Positions 13,404-25,800 of a DNA stretch of 64,000 nucleotides are shown here, one piece after another. This DNA is from Cercis canadensis (taxonomy: Eukaryota > Streptophyta > Magnoliopsida > Fabales > Fabaceae). The stretch covers positions 70,734-134,733 of the forward strand of contig QAOA01007661.1 of the NCBI GenBank assembly GCA_003255065.1, in the 5' to 3' direction. Under the pieces are notes generated by a model. It had not been told where the DNA came from. It was given only the letters and a program-made list of their open reading frames with translations, and made no database searches. The translations under genes and the position numbers were made by a program. Every line of letters starts with the position of its first letter. Positions within the stretch are counted from its first letter, which is position 1.

Positions 13404-13408
13404 GTCAA

Positions 13409-15087
13409 TGTAGGTGTCACATGAATTTTATGCTTGGATTAATTTTCTCAACTTAGTGAATTATTTTCTTTAGGTAATGCATGTCTGTATTAAACATGCT
13501 CTGGTATCCACTTAAGATATGCATCACAAGTATAACTTCTCTGGCCTTTGGTGTTATCTGATTGATCTGTAATCTGAGATATTATGTATTTATTACTAGT
13601 AATTGCTAGAATGTGGTGACTCTGATTGCTGCCCGATTCCTCAAGATATTAGCAGATTTGGTGATCATTGTATTAATCTAAGATGAAACATTAAATAGCT
13701 TTTTTTTTTATTATTATTTTCCTTTTTTTTTTTATTAGTTGCACTTATACATTTTTTTATTTCACATTGCCTTACAACTATAGTTTCTTTTTTTTTTTTT
13801 TATAAGTTTACAACTGTAGTTTCTATATCATGTGCTCTTGAATTTTATTGGCTCCCATTAGAACTTTGAGTAATGTTTTTTGTTATATGATGGTGGAGAA
13901 ATTTGAGAACTTTATGGGTAATGTTACTTACACTGTTACACATTAACAATTGTCTCATTCTCTCAAACTAACATAAATTTATTTTATGACTTAAATAACA
14001 TGGCCTTAACAAATGTGATATGGTGCGATATTCAATAGTATGTCTCACAAGCATTTCTCTAATGTCTTAATCTAATAATTTAAATTGAATGTGTTGCATA
14101 ATATTTGTGTAAATATTTTTAAAAGTATTATATTTCGATAATTAGTTTTGTACACTGTAATATTTGTGTCAAAAGGCCTTTACATCCCTATTCAGGAAGA
14201 AGAAATTTTGGGCTGCGAGAGAGATGAAGTGAAATTGGGTCCTCTTCCCTCCTATCCCTTCCTTTACTTAAATATCTTTCAAATAAGGGTTCAGGTACCT
14301 TTTCCCTCCTCATCTCATCCATTTACTCTCTATTTCATCAATCCAAACATATTTAATGAATTTAATTTTTTCTAATAAAATAATCGTAAAGATAAATTAT
14401 TTTAATATTATTAGGCAAGATGTCAATGATATATTTGGGATCAACGAATTAGCAAATAGAAATCTATCCAAAAGATTACTTCTAAGATACTATTGACTCT
14501 TAAAAGAGGCTACTCAAGTAGCCCCTAAGCACTAAGGGATTTCCTTGATCAAGAATGCTCATCTAGGGAGATTGTTGGCCATAGGGAGATTTAAACTTGA
14601 CACCTAAAAGGTGTAGAGCCTTAAGCTAAAATCTTTTGACCAACTAAATCAACGAGAGGATTTAAGTTTGATCCATTTTAGGAAAAGAATTTTACATAAT
14701 CACTTAATCTTGTATTATCATTTATGAAAAAGACTATTAAAATAATTTTTTATTGGTAAAAAGATCTTAATTTTTTTTAATGATATGACACTTTTTTTNA
14801 AAAGATCTTAATTTTTTTAATGATATGACACTTTTTTTTGATAGTAGTGTACAAAAGTTTATACTTATTAGGAATATAAATTTAACATTGGATCAAATTT
14901 AAACTCATTACTAAAGATTAGAAGTAAGGCATTTGAGTAGTTTAAAGTTCAGAGTTTTAAACATCTATGCCAAAAAAAGTTCTAAGAAAGAAAATTTAAA
15001 CTCATTATTACTTAATTAGTGTTTATAATAATGGGTTTCAAAAATCCAAAAAATCTGGCAGCAGCTGTGGGGGGAAACGCCTCATTT
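13409..15087. other. AT-rich intergenic stretch
   Basis: Long T-runs occur at 13700-13800. At 14799 an N separates two copies of an atgatatgacactttttt-containing segment, again looking like an unmerged overlap. Bases 15059-15087 already belong to the duplicated F-box promoter (pair of 10801-10835). No gene was recognised. Confidence 0.4.
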
Positions 15088-15095
15088 GGTGCAAA

Positions 15096-17012
15096 TAGGG
15101 GTGTAATCGGTCCGGTTTTCACCCCAAACCAAGACCGGACCGGCTAGAGAATCTTGGTTCGATTCGGTCCGGTTTTTTGAAATTTTGAGAGTAAAACCGA
15201 ACCAAACCGAACTGGCCTAATTCGGTTCGGTTCGGTCTAGTCGGTTTGGCCTGTAAAAGTCAATTTTTCAAATTTTAAAAAGAAGCAAGTCAGAAAACCT
15301 GCACATATAAGCAAATCAACCAAAAAAAAAAACACAAATTAAGTATCCTAATGCACAGAAATGTAACAATTTATTCCAAATTCAGAACATAAATGAGTAC
15401 AGAACTAAAGGGCACAAACTAAATACAAAATAAACTGCAAAACATAAATGACTCATTCCAAATTTCTTCTTCTCAGTACTAAGGTAAGACAAATTAAAAA
15501 GAAAGTGACCAAAGAAACAAAACAGCATAGAGAGAGAGAGAGACAGAGAGAGAGGTAGAACATCTTATTAGATAATTCTGTTTTAGAAGAAACATTCAAA
15601 ACCCATTTCGCACTTTATAAACACTGAGATCCAGCCATTCAATTGAGAAGCAAGTGATGGGAGAATAGTTTGATATATTAACTTAGCCCCACACTTCGTA
15701 TACATTGTTAGAAGACCGGTCAAAAGTAAGACATCAGTTTTGATGCTATTGCTTTTGATATATGAATGGACCCACATTCTTTAAAGGCATTCTTTCAAAA
15801 AACTCCCGAGCAAGAGAAATATTTCCAATCTTTGCATACCCATCAATCATGCAATTCCAAGTTATCACATCTCTCGTTGCCATTCTTTCAAACAATTCAC
15901 TAGCAGCTTCCAAGTCCCCAATCCCCACATATCTTGCAATCATAGAATTCCAACTAAACACATCTCTTTCAGGAATTTCATCGAAGAGTTCACGGGCAGA
16001 ACCAATTTCCGCATTCTTGACATACCCATCAATCATCGAGTTATAGCTTACCAAATCCAACCTCGACCCTGCATCAAACAGCAATCAGGTATTACCAATT
16101 CTCCCAAAAATCGAGTACATATGGATAAGCGAGTTCCTAGTAAACAAATCTGATTCAACCCGAATTTCACAAAACTGGCATGACTCTTTTCCCCTCCTCG
16201 TGCCGACCTAATCTCTAGAACAAACTTTTATTAAAAGTGGAAATCTATAGTGATTTGGCTTGACCCATCTACTAACCATTTTCTCATAGTAGAAACTGAG
16301 GGCTCCATAAAAATAATTCATACTTGCATAGCTTCTCGTAATGGTTAAAGAACTTAGCCCCCACACTTTATAAACAAAAATTATACCATTCGCTATGGTC
16401 ACAGAAAGACCCAACAACTTTTTGGCAAACTACAATCTTCAAGTTTCATTATCAAACTCAAGCAAACAAAAGCATAAAGTAGAAACAGAAATACAACAGA
16501 AACAGATAGGGAGAAGCATAACTCACCAGAGAAGGAGAAAGAAGATGAGCCAGTAGCCACCGAGACCGAGAGTGAAGGAACTCCGGGAGAGTGAGAGGAA
16601 GAGTTGGGGATTTTCTTGTTTTTGGGACTTGGGAGAGTAAGACCGAGAGAAACAAGAGAACAAAAGGCATTATTTGTGATTTGAGAATGGGACTGTCGAA
16701 GAAGGATATGATTTTTTTCTGATTTGTGATTTCTGAAGTAGAGTGTCGAATGTCGAAGAAGAGTTAGGATTAGGGCAAGGATTTCATAAGGCATTATATA
16801 TCAAAACGATGTCGTTCCTTGCTATTCGGTTCGGTCCGATTTATCATCGGTTTTTCTTCATGAAAATCGAGAACCGAACCGAACCCTTCGGTTTTTCAAG
16901 CAGTGTAACCGAAAACTGGACCAAACCATTTGGTCCGGTTTAATTTTTTCCGGTTCGGTTCGGTTCGGTTCGGTCAGTTTAACCGGTTTGACTGCTTTCC
17001 CTTACACCCTTA
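15096..17012. mobile_element. Gene-capturing non-autonomous hAT-type element (Pack-hAT), 1917 bp
   Basis: The ends are short inverted repeats: taggggtgtaa on the left and the complement of taagggtgtaa on the right (10 of 11 match). An 8-bp target duplication ggtgcaaa / ggtgcaag (7 of 8) flanks them at 15088-15095 and 17013-17020, the size expected for hAT. Both subterminal regions are packed with cggttcggt-type repeats in opposite orientation (about 15110-15245 and 16825-16990), as in many plant hAT elements. No transposase is present. The interior holds PPR gene pieces. The paralogous promoter at 10801-10850 has only one copy of the target and no insert, so the empty site is preserved. The element sits about 285 bp upstream of the F-box ATG. 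Confidence 0.88.
15583..16420 (-). pseudogene. Captured PPR gene fragments inside the hAT element
   Basis: Read on the minus strand, 16084-15746 encodes consecutive pentatricopeptide-type units with typical strings LVSYNSMIDGYVK, ARELFDEIPERDVFSWNSM, ELFERMATRDVITWNCM and AREFFERM. These match the plant PLS-class arrangement of one PPR about every 31-35 residues. Upstream (16417-16208) lies an N-terminal-like piece with KPNHYRFPLLIKVCS, and downstream (15745-15640) another with WVHSYIKSNSIKTDV. The three pieces are out of frame with one another, and sequence is missing between the second and third. PPR proteins bind organellar RNA; this copy cannot make one. It is antisense to the neighbouring F-box gene. 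Confidence 0.82.
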
Positions 17013-17020
17013 GGTGCAAG

Positions 17021-17296
17021 GAAACCGGAACCCAATCTCCGAGTCCGAGCCCGACCATCAAAATTCGATACCCCGCCCGCATAAAACACCTCTGAGATTG
17101 AGATGGAGACTGAGACTGAGACTGAAACTGAGACCTTTCACAATTCATAGTTGCTTGCTTCTTCATGCTTTGATTAAACCCTAACAAATTGGGGATTTAT
17201 TTTTACCCCATCGCCATTGCAGCTGAGGTGCAGTTTGTGCAGTCTCCTTGGTTGGTTCTCTCTGTTTGTTACTTGGGTCATCTGTAAAACAAAGCT
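17021..17296 (+). promoter_or_regulatory. Proximal upstream region of the intact F-box gene
   Basis: This 276-bp piece is what remains of the original promoter next to the ATG after the hAT insertion. Its first part (aaccggaaccc onward) aligns with 10841 onward in the pseudogene copy. A gagactgagactgag run lies near 17105-17130. No certain TATA box is seen. Confidence 0.5.
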
Positions 17297-18478
17297 ATGT
17301 CGGACTATTTTCCTCGAGAAATCCTGGTGGAGATTCTTCACAGGCAAACCCTCAAATCACTAGTGAAATGCACCTCCGTCTGCAAATCATGGAAATCCCT
17401 TATCACCGATCCTTCCTTCGTCTCCGACCACCTTAACCGTTTTATCAAAGACAATAATGGCCGTCAACATCTTCTTCTTAGGTTATGCAGGGAAAAGACT
17501 GAGGAGAATGATGATTGTAATGAGCTTTTCTCACTGCGCCTAGACAATGAGCAACTTGATTTTCTCTCAAGATTCGAATACCCACTTGCTGAAAATTTCT
17601 TTCGCCGCTGTTCCCAGGTTGTTGGCACTTGCAATGGGCTGGTATGTCTTTCTAGTTGCTTGCGCAGCTATGGTTACGTTTTCATCATTTGGAACCCATC
17701 TGTTAGGAAATATGTGGTGCTTCCTGAACCCACGGTGACCTTCAATAGCCATGGTGGGTATGATGCATGCTATGGCTTTGGTTTTGATTCTAAGAACAAT
17801 GACTTCAAACTAGTTCGGCTTGTTACTCTAGTGGATGATGAGGATTGTCCTCCTTTTGTTGAGGTTTACTCTTTGGCTACTGGTTGCTGGAAAAGGATGG
17901 CTGATAAAACTCCTCCATTTATCCTTCAGACTATGGTTTTCTCGGGGGCAAACACCCCAAACCAGATGTTTATGAATGGTGCACTGCATTGGGTTGTCAT
18001 GCGGAGAGGATCCCGATCCATTGTCAGTTTTATTTTGTCATTTGATGTGGCTGAGGAGACATTTGAAGAATTGATGTTGCCACAAAGTTTGTCTGAATCA
18101 AAACATCTATCATCTATTTCTGTTTTGCCAGGAGGGGACTTGCTTGTTGTGTCTCGTAGTGGTATGCCATTTTTTTCTGGACAGGATTTCGATATCTGGG
18201 TTATGAAGGAATATGGCGTTGTGGAGTCATGGACTAAGGTGTTCAGTTATAAACAACTGCCTGGCATATCTGGACTTAAGGTGACAAGACCATTGGGCAT
18301 TAGGAGGAAGAGCGGGGAGGTGGTGCTGGAAAACCATAATGGAGGGATACTTGCAGTGGATCCAGTGACAAAATTGGTAAAAAATCTGGGAATCAAGGGA
18401 GGTGGCTATGCCTTTCTTGGTTATCATGTTGAGAGTTTATTCCTACTGAACAAAAAGACAAATGTTATCTCTTACTGA
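17297..18478 (+). CDS. F-box protein with F-box-associated domain, single exon, 393 aa
   Basis: The product is probably the substrate-recognition subunit of an SCF E3 ubiquitin ligase. The F-box lies at residues 1-45 (PREILVEILHRQTLKSLVKC, then VCKSWKSLI). The rest is the beta-propeller-like F-box-associated domain of the CPR1/At3g23880 type, with the marker strings GTCNGLVCLSS, WNPSVRKYVVLPEP, GFGFDSKNNDFKLVR, VEVYSLATGCWKRM and NGALHWVV. Length and the lack of introns are normal for the family. The target protein is unknown. A truncated paralogue lies 6 kb upstream, and a hAT-type element has landed about 285 bp before the ATG, so its expression may differ from that of related loci. CPR1-type members act in immune-receptor turnover, but nothing here proves that role. 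Confidence 0.9.
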   Translation: MSDYFPREILVEILHRQTLKSLVKCTSVCKSWKSLITDPSFVSDHLNRFIKDNNGRQHLLLRLCREKTEENDDCNELFSLRLDNEQLDFLSRFEYPLAENFFRRCSQVVGTCNGLVCLSSCLRSYGYVFIIWNPSVRKYVVLPEPTVTFNSHGGYDACYGFGFDSKNNDFKLVRLVTLVDDEDCPPFVEVYSLATGCWKRMADKTPPFILQTMVFSGANTPNQMFMNGALHWVVMRRGSRSIVSFILSFDVAEETFEELMLPQSLSESKHLSSISVLPGGDLLVVSRSGMPFFSGQDFDIWVMKEYGVVESWTKVFSYKQLPGISGLKVTRPLGIRRKSGEVVLENHNGGILAVDPVTKLVKNLGIKGGGYAFLGYHVESLFLLNKKTNVISY

Positions 18479-20040
18479 CAAGTGTGCAACAAGAGCTGGT
18501 AGAGGCAAGATGCATGTTTGATGACAAGCTGAACTGAGATCTTTTGATTCGTTTTTCTTTGCTTATGGGAGCTCCTCAGCATGTTTCATACAGTGGTTTT
18601 GCAATTGAAGTTTTTATTTTGGAACTGGTTGTACATATACTAATTGCCAATGTCTGGTTTACGCTCTTTGTTATAATGGAGGATATTATTTTGTCCTTAG
18701 CTGCATTGCCGTTACCCTAGTCTTTTATGATGTTATCTTATCTTAGTTAATGCTCAAGTATTTTATGACGGCTCCTATGGTTGTCAAATTTTATGATCTT
18801 TGTTACTCTAAAGTCTCTACACCTGCGTGAATTGGATTTTCACAATCCTGCTCCTTCTATCTTAGCCTCTTGGCTGGTGCAATCTGAACCAACAAAAGTG
18901 GCAATTGGATTGTGCCGAGAAACAGGTGCCCCACGGAGTAGAAAATGGCTTAGGAATAATATAAAGCTATGTTTTTGCACAACAGAAAGATTTGCAGCAA
19001 AAGAGATGAGTGGGAAGCCAAGTAAGGGTTAGTTTCTGTTAAGGATTTATGAATGGTTTATCTGAGTTATTTTTGCAATTTTCCTTTATTATTAATTAAT
19101 AGGCATACATAACTAACTACATAAGATGTATAACTCCTCCTTAGAGTTGCCAACGTATTATCTGAAATATGTGTATTTTGCTGTATTAAAACCATGAAAT
19201 TTGACTCTGGGTGTGAATAGATGCATTATGCACTTATCCTCCTCTGAATGCCACCACCAATTTCGTGTCTCCACCATTCTCTTTTCCATGTTGTTTAACC
19301 CCTCAGCCTACCCACATTATGCCTACTTTTTCTCTTCTGCAAGAATTCATTAGTCACCTTAGGCAGCGAATACAAAATAACCCTGAATGTCGTTTTCAGT
19401 TTCTTCACTTTCTTTTTCGTATCTGTCTGAATTGTAATTTATAAATTGCCAAAAGCATTTATAATTGTGTTATTCCCTTTCCTCATTTTTTTAATTTCTA
19501 CATATGTATACATATTTAAAGTTTAAACATGTGTATGTGTTGAGGTGCTTGATTGCCGATATACAGCAAGTAATGTACTAGGGGTATTTGAACTTAACGA
19601 TTTTGATAGACTTTCAGCGTGTTACTGAGCATGCAGTTGGTTGTTGTCTTGGTGTTGATTACACGATTGGATCTTTTTACATGGAATTGTGGCCATTGTC
19701 TGAATGAGTGCATTATCTTTTTTCCTTTGGGATACAAGGGCAGATGCATGAGGTAAACTGTAGTAAAATTGTGGTTTTTCCAGTCCTTATTCTCCAACAC
19801 TTGATTTCATAGGGTGCATGTTATTTTACTTGTCATGGTACTTCAGCTCACCCAAATGTATACTATTCAAGTAAAATACATGAAAATGCATGGCTCATGA
19901 GAATTTCTCGGAACTCAATAATGGAAAAAAAAAAAAAAAAAAAAACNNAAAAAAAAAAAAAAAAAAAAATACAGGTGGTTGTTCTGTTTGTTTCATGAGC
20001 AGTATTTACCAAGTTTTGCATATGTTTAAGATAGTTTGTT
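18479..20040. other. 3' flank of the F-box gene and intergenic DNA
   Basis: Bases 18479-19050 are the 3' flank, duplicated from or into 11940-12290; a shared string is gtgcaatctgaaccaac. Beyond that no gene is seen. A long A-run with two Ns (19924-19969) is a sequencing or assembly gap in a homopolymer. Confidence 0.5.
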
Positions 20041-20049
20041 TGTATCACT

Positions 20050-20236
20050 ATAGTGTTGTGGTCAATCTGGTAAGAGAATATTGTTCACCTTGGCAGAAGA
20101 CCTTGGATTCAAATCCTTGCCACGGTGTTTGGTGTGCTAAACCTAGGCACCACCGCTTGGGTATCCTCTTGTCAGTAGTGGGCACAATACTTCCTGACGG
20201 GTCAATTGGGTACCACCCTAGTTTATCCATTTCATA
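20050..20236 (+). mobile_element. Probable tRNA-derived SINE
   Basis: An RNA polymerase III A-box-like string tggtcaatctgg (20059-20070) and a near-perfect B box ggattcaaatcc (20105-20116) are spaced as in a tRNA promoter. They are followed by about 110 bp of non-tRNA sequence. The part around the boxes does not fold as a complete tRNA. I did not find a convincing target duplication or a long tail, so the ends are approximate. Confidence 0.55.
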
Positions 20237-22889
20237 AATCAGAAAAAGAGATAGCTTAATTGTTTTCCTTCTCTATCTTAATTTTTTTTTTTGTTTCTAG
20301 TAACTTGTGCTTTGGCTTCTCCTCGTATCAAGTTTGCACATCATATTCTAACAAAATGCTTAATTAGATTTTAGAAAAGACTGGCTGATTCCAGTGTTAT
20401 GCAGTATAGGTATCAACTTCAACTGAGGCCATGCTCATTATGATTCAGATTTTTGCTGAGACCATGTTTAATACAATTCAGACTTATGCTGATAGTGTAT
20501 GTCAGTTAAATTGACAGCACTTGAGCTTATATGGCAAATTGAAAGATGGAGCCATTCAAGTAATTGTTTTCATTTTTCTTGTATTTAATAAAGTTCTATG
20601 AAAGTGCATATTATTTTCATTGAAGAATTGTTATTTGGAAAGCAATTAATTGTAAGATACATGTCTATGCGAAGAATTAATTGATATTTTCTACTTCTTA
20701 GACTGCAGTACTTCTCTATTCCTATACACATTCTCTTANCAGCACTTGAGCTTAATTATATGGCAAATTGAAAGATGGAGCCATTCAAGTAATTGTTTTC
20801 ATTTTTCTTGTATTTAATAATGTTCTATGAAAGTGCATATTATTTTCATTGAAGAATTGTTATTTGGAAAGCAATTAATTGTAAGATACATGTCTATGCG
20901 AAGAATTAATTGATATTTTCTACTTCTTAGACTGCAGTACTTCTCTATTCCTATACACATTCTCTTACTTGAATTGTAGATTTCTTTGTTTTTTTTTTTT
21001 AAAGATTNTTTTTTTAAGATTTTTTTGATGAAAGATAGGATATATTACAGTAGTTAGGAAATTTCACTAGAGGATGAATGTAAATTAATAATTAGTCTTA
21101 AATACTTCCTCCAATTGTGGTAATTTTTTGTGAGAAATTCTGTGAAATTTTTTTATGAAATTCTTTTTCGTGAAAAATTTTTATGAAAAATTACGTATTT
21201 TCGTAGTGTAACCCAACAACAAAAAAGTAAAAAATTCTTTATAGCAGTGTTTATCTATATTTTGTTAATCTTCAGATTTGAGCCCCATATCTCATGCTGC
21301 AATTTAGTAATTCGCAAAATGATTTGCTAATTTGTTTATGATTGAGGTGGTTGAACATAGGAGTCAAAGGTTGAAAGCACGAAAGTTTTTTTTTATGATT
21401 GTTTCTCTAATTCTAATTAAGACCAAATATCATTGCAAAAAGTCACATTCATTAAGATACAGATTAAGACAAAAATTTATTAAGAGATTTCTAACTTCTA
21501 TATTGTTTCTTATAAGATTTGCACATCTGATTCATGATTAAAAAACAAAAGAACTAGCTATCTAAAAGCCACTTTTAAGTAAGATAAAGATCAATTAGTA
21601 CAATTGCTTATCCTCAATTATCTATGAATTTCGTAAAAGTGTGTTTCTATAAGACAAATTTTCGAAGTATATATAGGGGTATAAGTAAGTTCACACAGCT
21701 CAAAAGTCAGATTCATTGTGTTAAAATATAAAATCTTCGTAGTTCAATATATTTTATTCAATAATTTGTAAAGTGAAATCTCGTGATCATATTAACTTCA
21801 ATAATATTAATTTTAGTAACGTACATTTTATAATTCAACAACCTCGGCTCAAGTATGAGTACTGATTGGCAAGAGAGAGAGATGTAATATTAAATGAGAA
21901 TTTAATTATATACATAGAGTGGAAATTTATTTATACAAGACTTGATGCAGTTACATAATTGAATAATGTTTTGTACAAGATAAATTTCATTGATCCAACT
22001 ATTGGACTAAAAGGTAAAAGCTTTCATGATGTTGATTATGCTAATAAAAATTTATAAAATTTAAGAATTAATTAGTACTTCGTTGAATTATTTTGTTTTA
22101 ATGTATAATATACTTTTTAAAATATAAGTACATGTCATCAATTAATTAGATTAGATACTTAGAAATACACGATTTTATCTAAAACTTGACGAGTATAATC
22201 AACAATACAATATCTCATGATTCAAAAGTTGGATTGTTAATTAACTAGTGTGTCAAAAATTATTTTAACCTAAAAGCTTAAACTATAAAATGAAGATCTA
22301 AGAATAATTTTATATTTAATATAATACTCTCTGAATTGGTTAAACTTAAGAACTAAGAGAAGGTTAATAATGCTTGTCATTAGACCAAATGGTCCGATAA
22401 TTTTATTTTTAAAATTTTAAGGGGACTCATACAAGGGTAAAAGGATTAATCTAAGGGGCTTCATTTCATCCTTTCAACAAATCAGAATAACACCCATTTC
22501 TTCTCCGTTTCTGACTTTATGAATCCCTAAGATTCCATTACATAAAATATCTTTCTTTTTTTCTATAATGGAGTGCTTTTGATGATAAACTTTTGGCGTT
22601 AGATTGAGTTAAAAGATAGCTTTTGGCGTCAAAGACAGAATTAACTTATTGATAAAGTTCAACAATTTAACCATACACAAGCTGAGTAAGGAAAGAGCAA
22701 ATTCTATCCTCACAAGTCCAAGGTTAACAATCCAAATTCCTTCCTTTTGCTCATCACACTTCAATATACCTTCTAAGTATCTTTGATCATAATCCTAAAA
22801 ACTTTGTGCTTGAATTCTATAGCCTGTTTTATAAATAGGCAACTGGAAAGTTTGCCTTCTTCCAACAAAATTGGAAATCTATTTTTGGT
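20237..22889. other. AT-rich intergenic region with an assembly duplication
   Basis: Bases 20515-20738 and 20740-20967 are near-identical copies on either side of a single N at 20739. A second N lies at 21008 in a T-run. A string ending in ttttcgtagtg near 21200 resembles one end of a CACTA element, but no partner end was found. Otherwise there are only short frames and no recognisable gene. Confidence 0.4.
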
Positions 22890-25800
22890 GAACCTTTTAG
22901 CTATTTTTCCTCTCGGGGAACCATTCATCCATGCTCATTTTGATGGATTAAAGCCATCAATGTTATTCCTTAGTTAAAAAGTTCCATATTTTGACTCTTG
23001 TCAATGTTTACACAAATGTTTTTTTTTCTTAGGGAACATTTGCTTTTGTGATTCTTATGTGAAATTCCTTTTCCAAATGCATTAATTGTATTCCTTGAAA
23101 CAACCCTGGGTATTTTGCTAACTATCTTCTTCTTTTTTTTTTTCTCACACACTCCCCATAATGACTTTACTTTTGGGGCCTCCAGGGTCAGGGAAAACTA
23201 CACTGCTGCAAGCACTTCCTGGGAAACTAGGCAAGGATTTAAGGGTTGGTCTTCCTCTTCCTCCCTTTTAATAATGACAATGCAAGGATGCCTGCTTATA
23301 ATTTATGTTATTAATAACTAATGCAGTAAGAGTGACTAAGAACAAGAGAATTAAGAAAAGGAGCACCAAATTTAATGTGGTTCAGTTATTGTGACCAACA
23401 TCCATTTTGGTGGAGGTGTAGAGAATTTCAGCAAGAAGGAAACAAGAGTACAACCAATCAAATATTCTGAAAATCATAGTCCCAATACACCCCATTTACT
23501 TTTAGGAAATAATCCTAAATCTCAAGAAAATGTAATCACTTTAATACGCCCTAGAGCACTGATCACTTAACTTGGATTACAAGTCACTAAATCTCACATG
23601 AAAAAGGAAATTGAAAAAGTCACTAATTAGAGATGCTAGCCTATGAGAGAACCTTGGCTTTTGCTGAGGGGTCTAGGCATTTTACTATCTTCTTACTTAA
23701 TTCTTTTGACAATGAAGGATCTATAATGGGATTCACAAATGGTCATTAACAGACACATCTTCCCTAAGACAGAAGGTTTAAAGCTAACACTATACTATTA
23801 AGGATTTTCCTTGTGCCTACTTCGCATTACTTTCCATAAACAGCCACATAGTTTCACCAATGACTTCTCGCACTAGCTTGTTTGCTGAGCACTATTGAAT
23901 TCTACCATAAACCTTCACAAGAAATCCCTCATTGCTGCTCGGCTATTTGGTTCTTGCCCAACAATGCCTTCTGCAATCCCTGTTGAATTACCTTAGCTGC
24001 ATATCTATTACATCTGAGATACATCTTTGAAAGAGATGTCCAAAAATACATTTATTCTATTAGATAGTCTTTTTTTCTTTTCCTAATGCTAATGTCAATA
24101 TTTACTCTCTCCTTTTGATGTTTTACCCTTAACTCAACTCACTCATGATTATGTTTAGAATATAGTGATTACAGTTTGCTTTCAAGTAGTTTAGTAGAAC
24201 AAAGTTCCTATTTTCAACTCTGCATTACAAAATTGATCAACAGGTATCTGGAAGAGTCACTTACTGCGGTCATGAATTATCAGAGTTTGTTTTTCAAAGG
24301 ACATGTGCTTATATTAGCCCCCGTGATCTTCATCATGGAGATATGACAGTCAGAGAGACTTTGGACTTTGCTGGGACCTGCTTGCACGCTGAAACAAGGT
24401 ACGAGCAGCTAATTGAATTGTCAAGGCAAGCAAAAGAAGCAGGAATCAAACTAGATCCAAAGGTCGAGGCTTTTTTGGAAGCTACAAAATTGGCAGGTCA
24501 AGAAACAAGTCTTATAACAGATTATGTTCTCAAGGTTTGGTTCTTCTATTTCTGTCTAACTACTCTCTTTTCAGTCAGTAAACCAACTTTCTTAAACTAA
24601 CTTATCAAGTTGATCAGATTCTTGGATTGCATATATATTCTGATACTTTGGTGGGAGATGAGATGAGAAGGGGCATATCTGGAGGACAGAAAAAGCATTT
24701 AACTTTGGGTATGTGAAAATAGTTAAAGCAGTAAATTCTTGGAAATCCCCTTCAACTTTAGTCAATGCATAGATTACTTTGGGAATTACTGAAATATGTA
24801 TGTTACCCATCCATGCTACCATACTATTTGAATTGCCCCAAGTGTAGCAGTTCCTTTAGAATTACCACGGTGCCAACGGGTAAATAACACAATCTGAAAA
24901 TTTTGGGGGAATTTTCCATTATAAATAAAGTTGAATGGGTAAATTGCATCTTCATATTATCAATTTAGTATACACCTGTTTCAGAAAGGAAGTTTAAGGT
25001 AAATAAAGTGAAATTCTTAGTGTCTTATCATCAGGTCCATCATAAAATTATTATTACTTTCATATACTGGATGCAGGTGAGATGTTAGTAGGACCTGCAA
25101 AAACTCTCTTTATGGATGAAATCTCAACTGGCTTGGATAGTTCCACAACCTTTCAAATTATTAGCTTTATGAGTCACATGGTTCATATCATGGATGTTCC
25201 AATGATAATCTCACTTCTGCAACCTGCACCTGAAGTATTTGACCTTTTTGATCACATAATCTTACTCTCAGAGGGTCAAATTGTCTACCAAGGCCCGTGT
25301 GAGAATGTTCTTGACTTTTTTGAGAGTGTAGGACTCAAATGTCCAGAAAGGAAAGGAGTTGCAGACTTTTTGCAGGAAGTTATGTCCATGAAGGACCAAG
25401 AGCAGTACTGGTTCAGAAAGGATAAACCTTACCAATATGTCAGTGTGTCTGAGTTTGTAGACTACTTCAACAATCACTGCATTGGTCAAAAACTTTCTGA
25501 AGAACTTCAGATTCCTTATGACAGTTTGAAAACTCATCCTGTCACATTGGTGAAAAAGAAGTATGCGATCTCGAAATGGGAAATCTTGAAGGCATGCTTT
25601 GCAAGAGAGTGGCTATTGATGACGCACAACTCTTTTCTATATATATTTAAGACTTCTCAGATTATGATCATATCTATAATTGCTATGACAGTATTTTTCA
25701 GAACAGAAATGAAACATGGTCAACTTCAAGATGGAAGAAAGTATTTTGGTGCACTATTCTTTAGCCTTATAAATGTAATGTTCAATGGAATCACAGAGCT

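Noticed and set aside
19924-19969. Poly-A tail of a retroposed gene
   Set aside because: The A-run is interrupted by NN and has no recognisable coding copy or SINE body directly upstream; it is likely a homopolymer gap.
20057-20130. Possible tRNA gene
   Set aside because: A and B boxes are present, but the sequence does not close into a cloverleaf and continues into non-tRNA sequence, which fits a SINE better.
21120-21215. CACTA transposon
   Set aside because: Only one end-like string (ttttcgtagtg) is seen. No partner end or target duplication was found.
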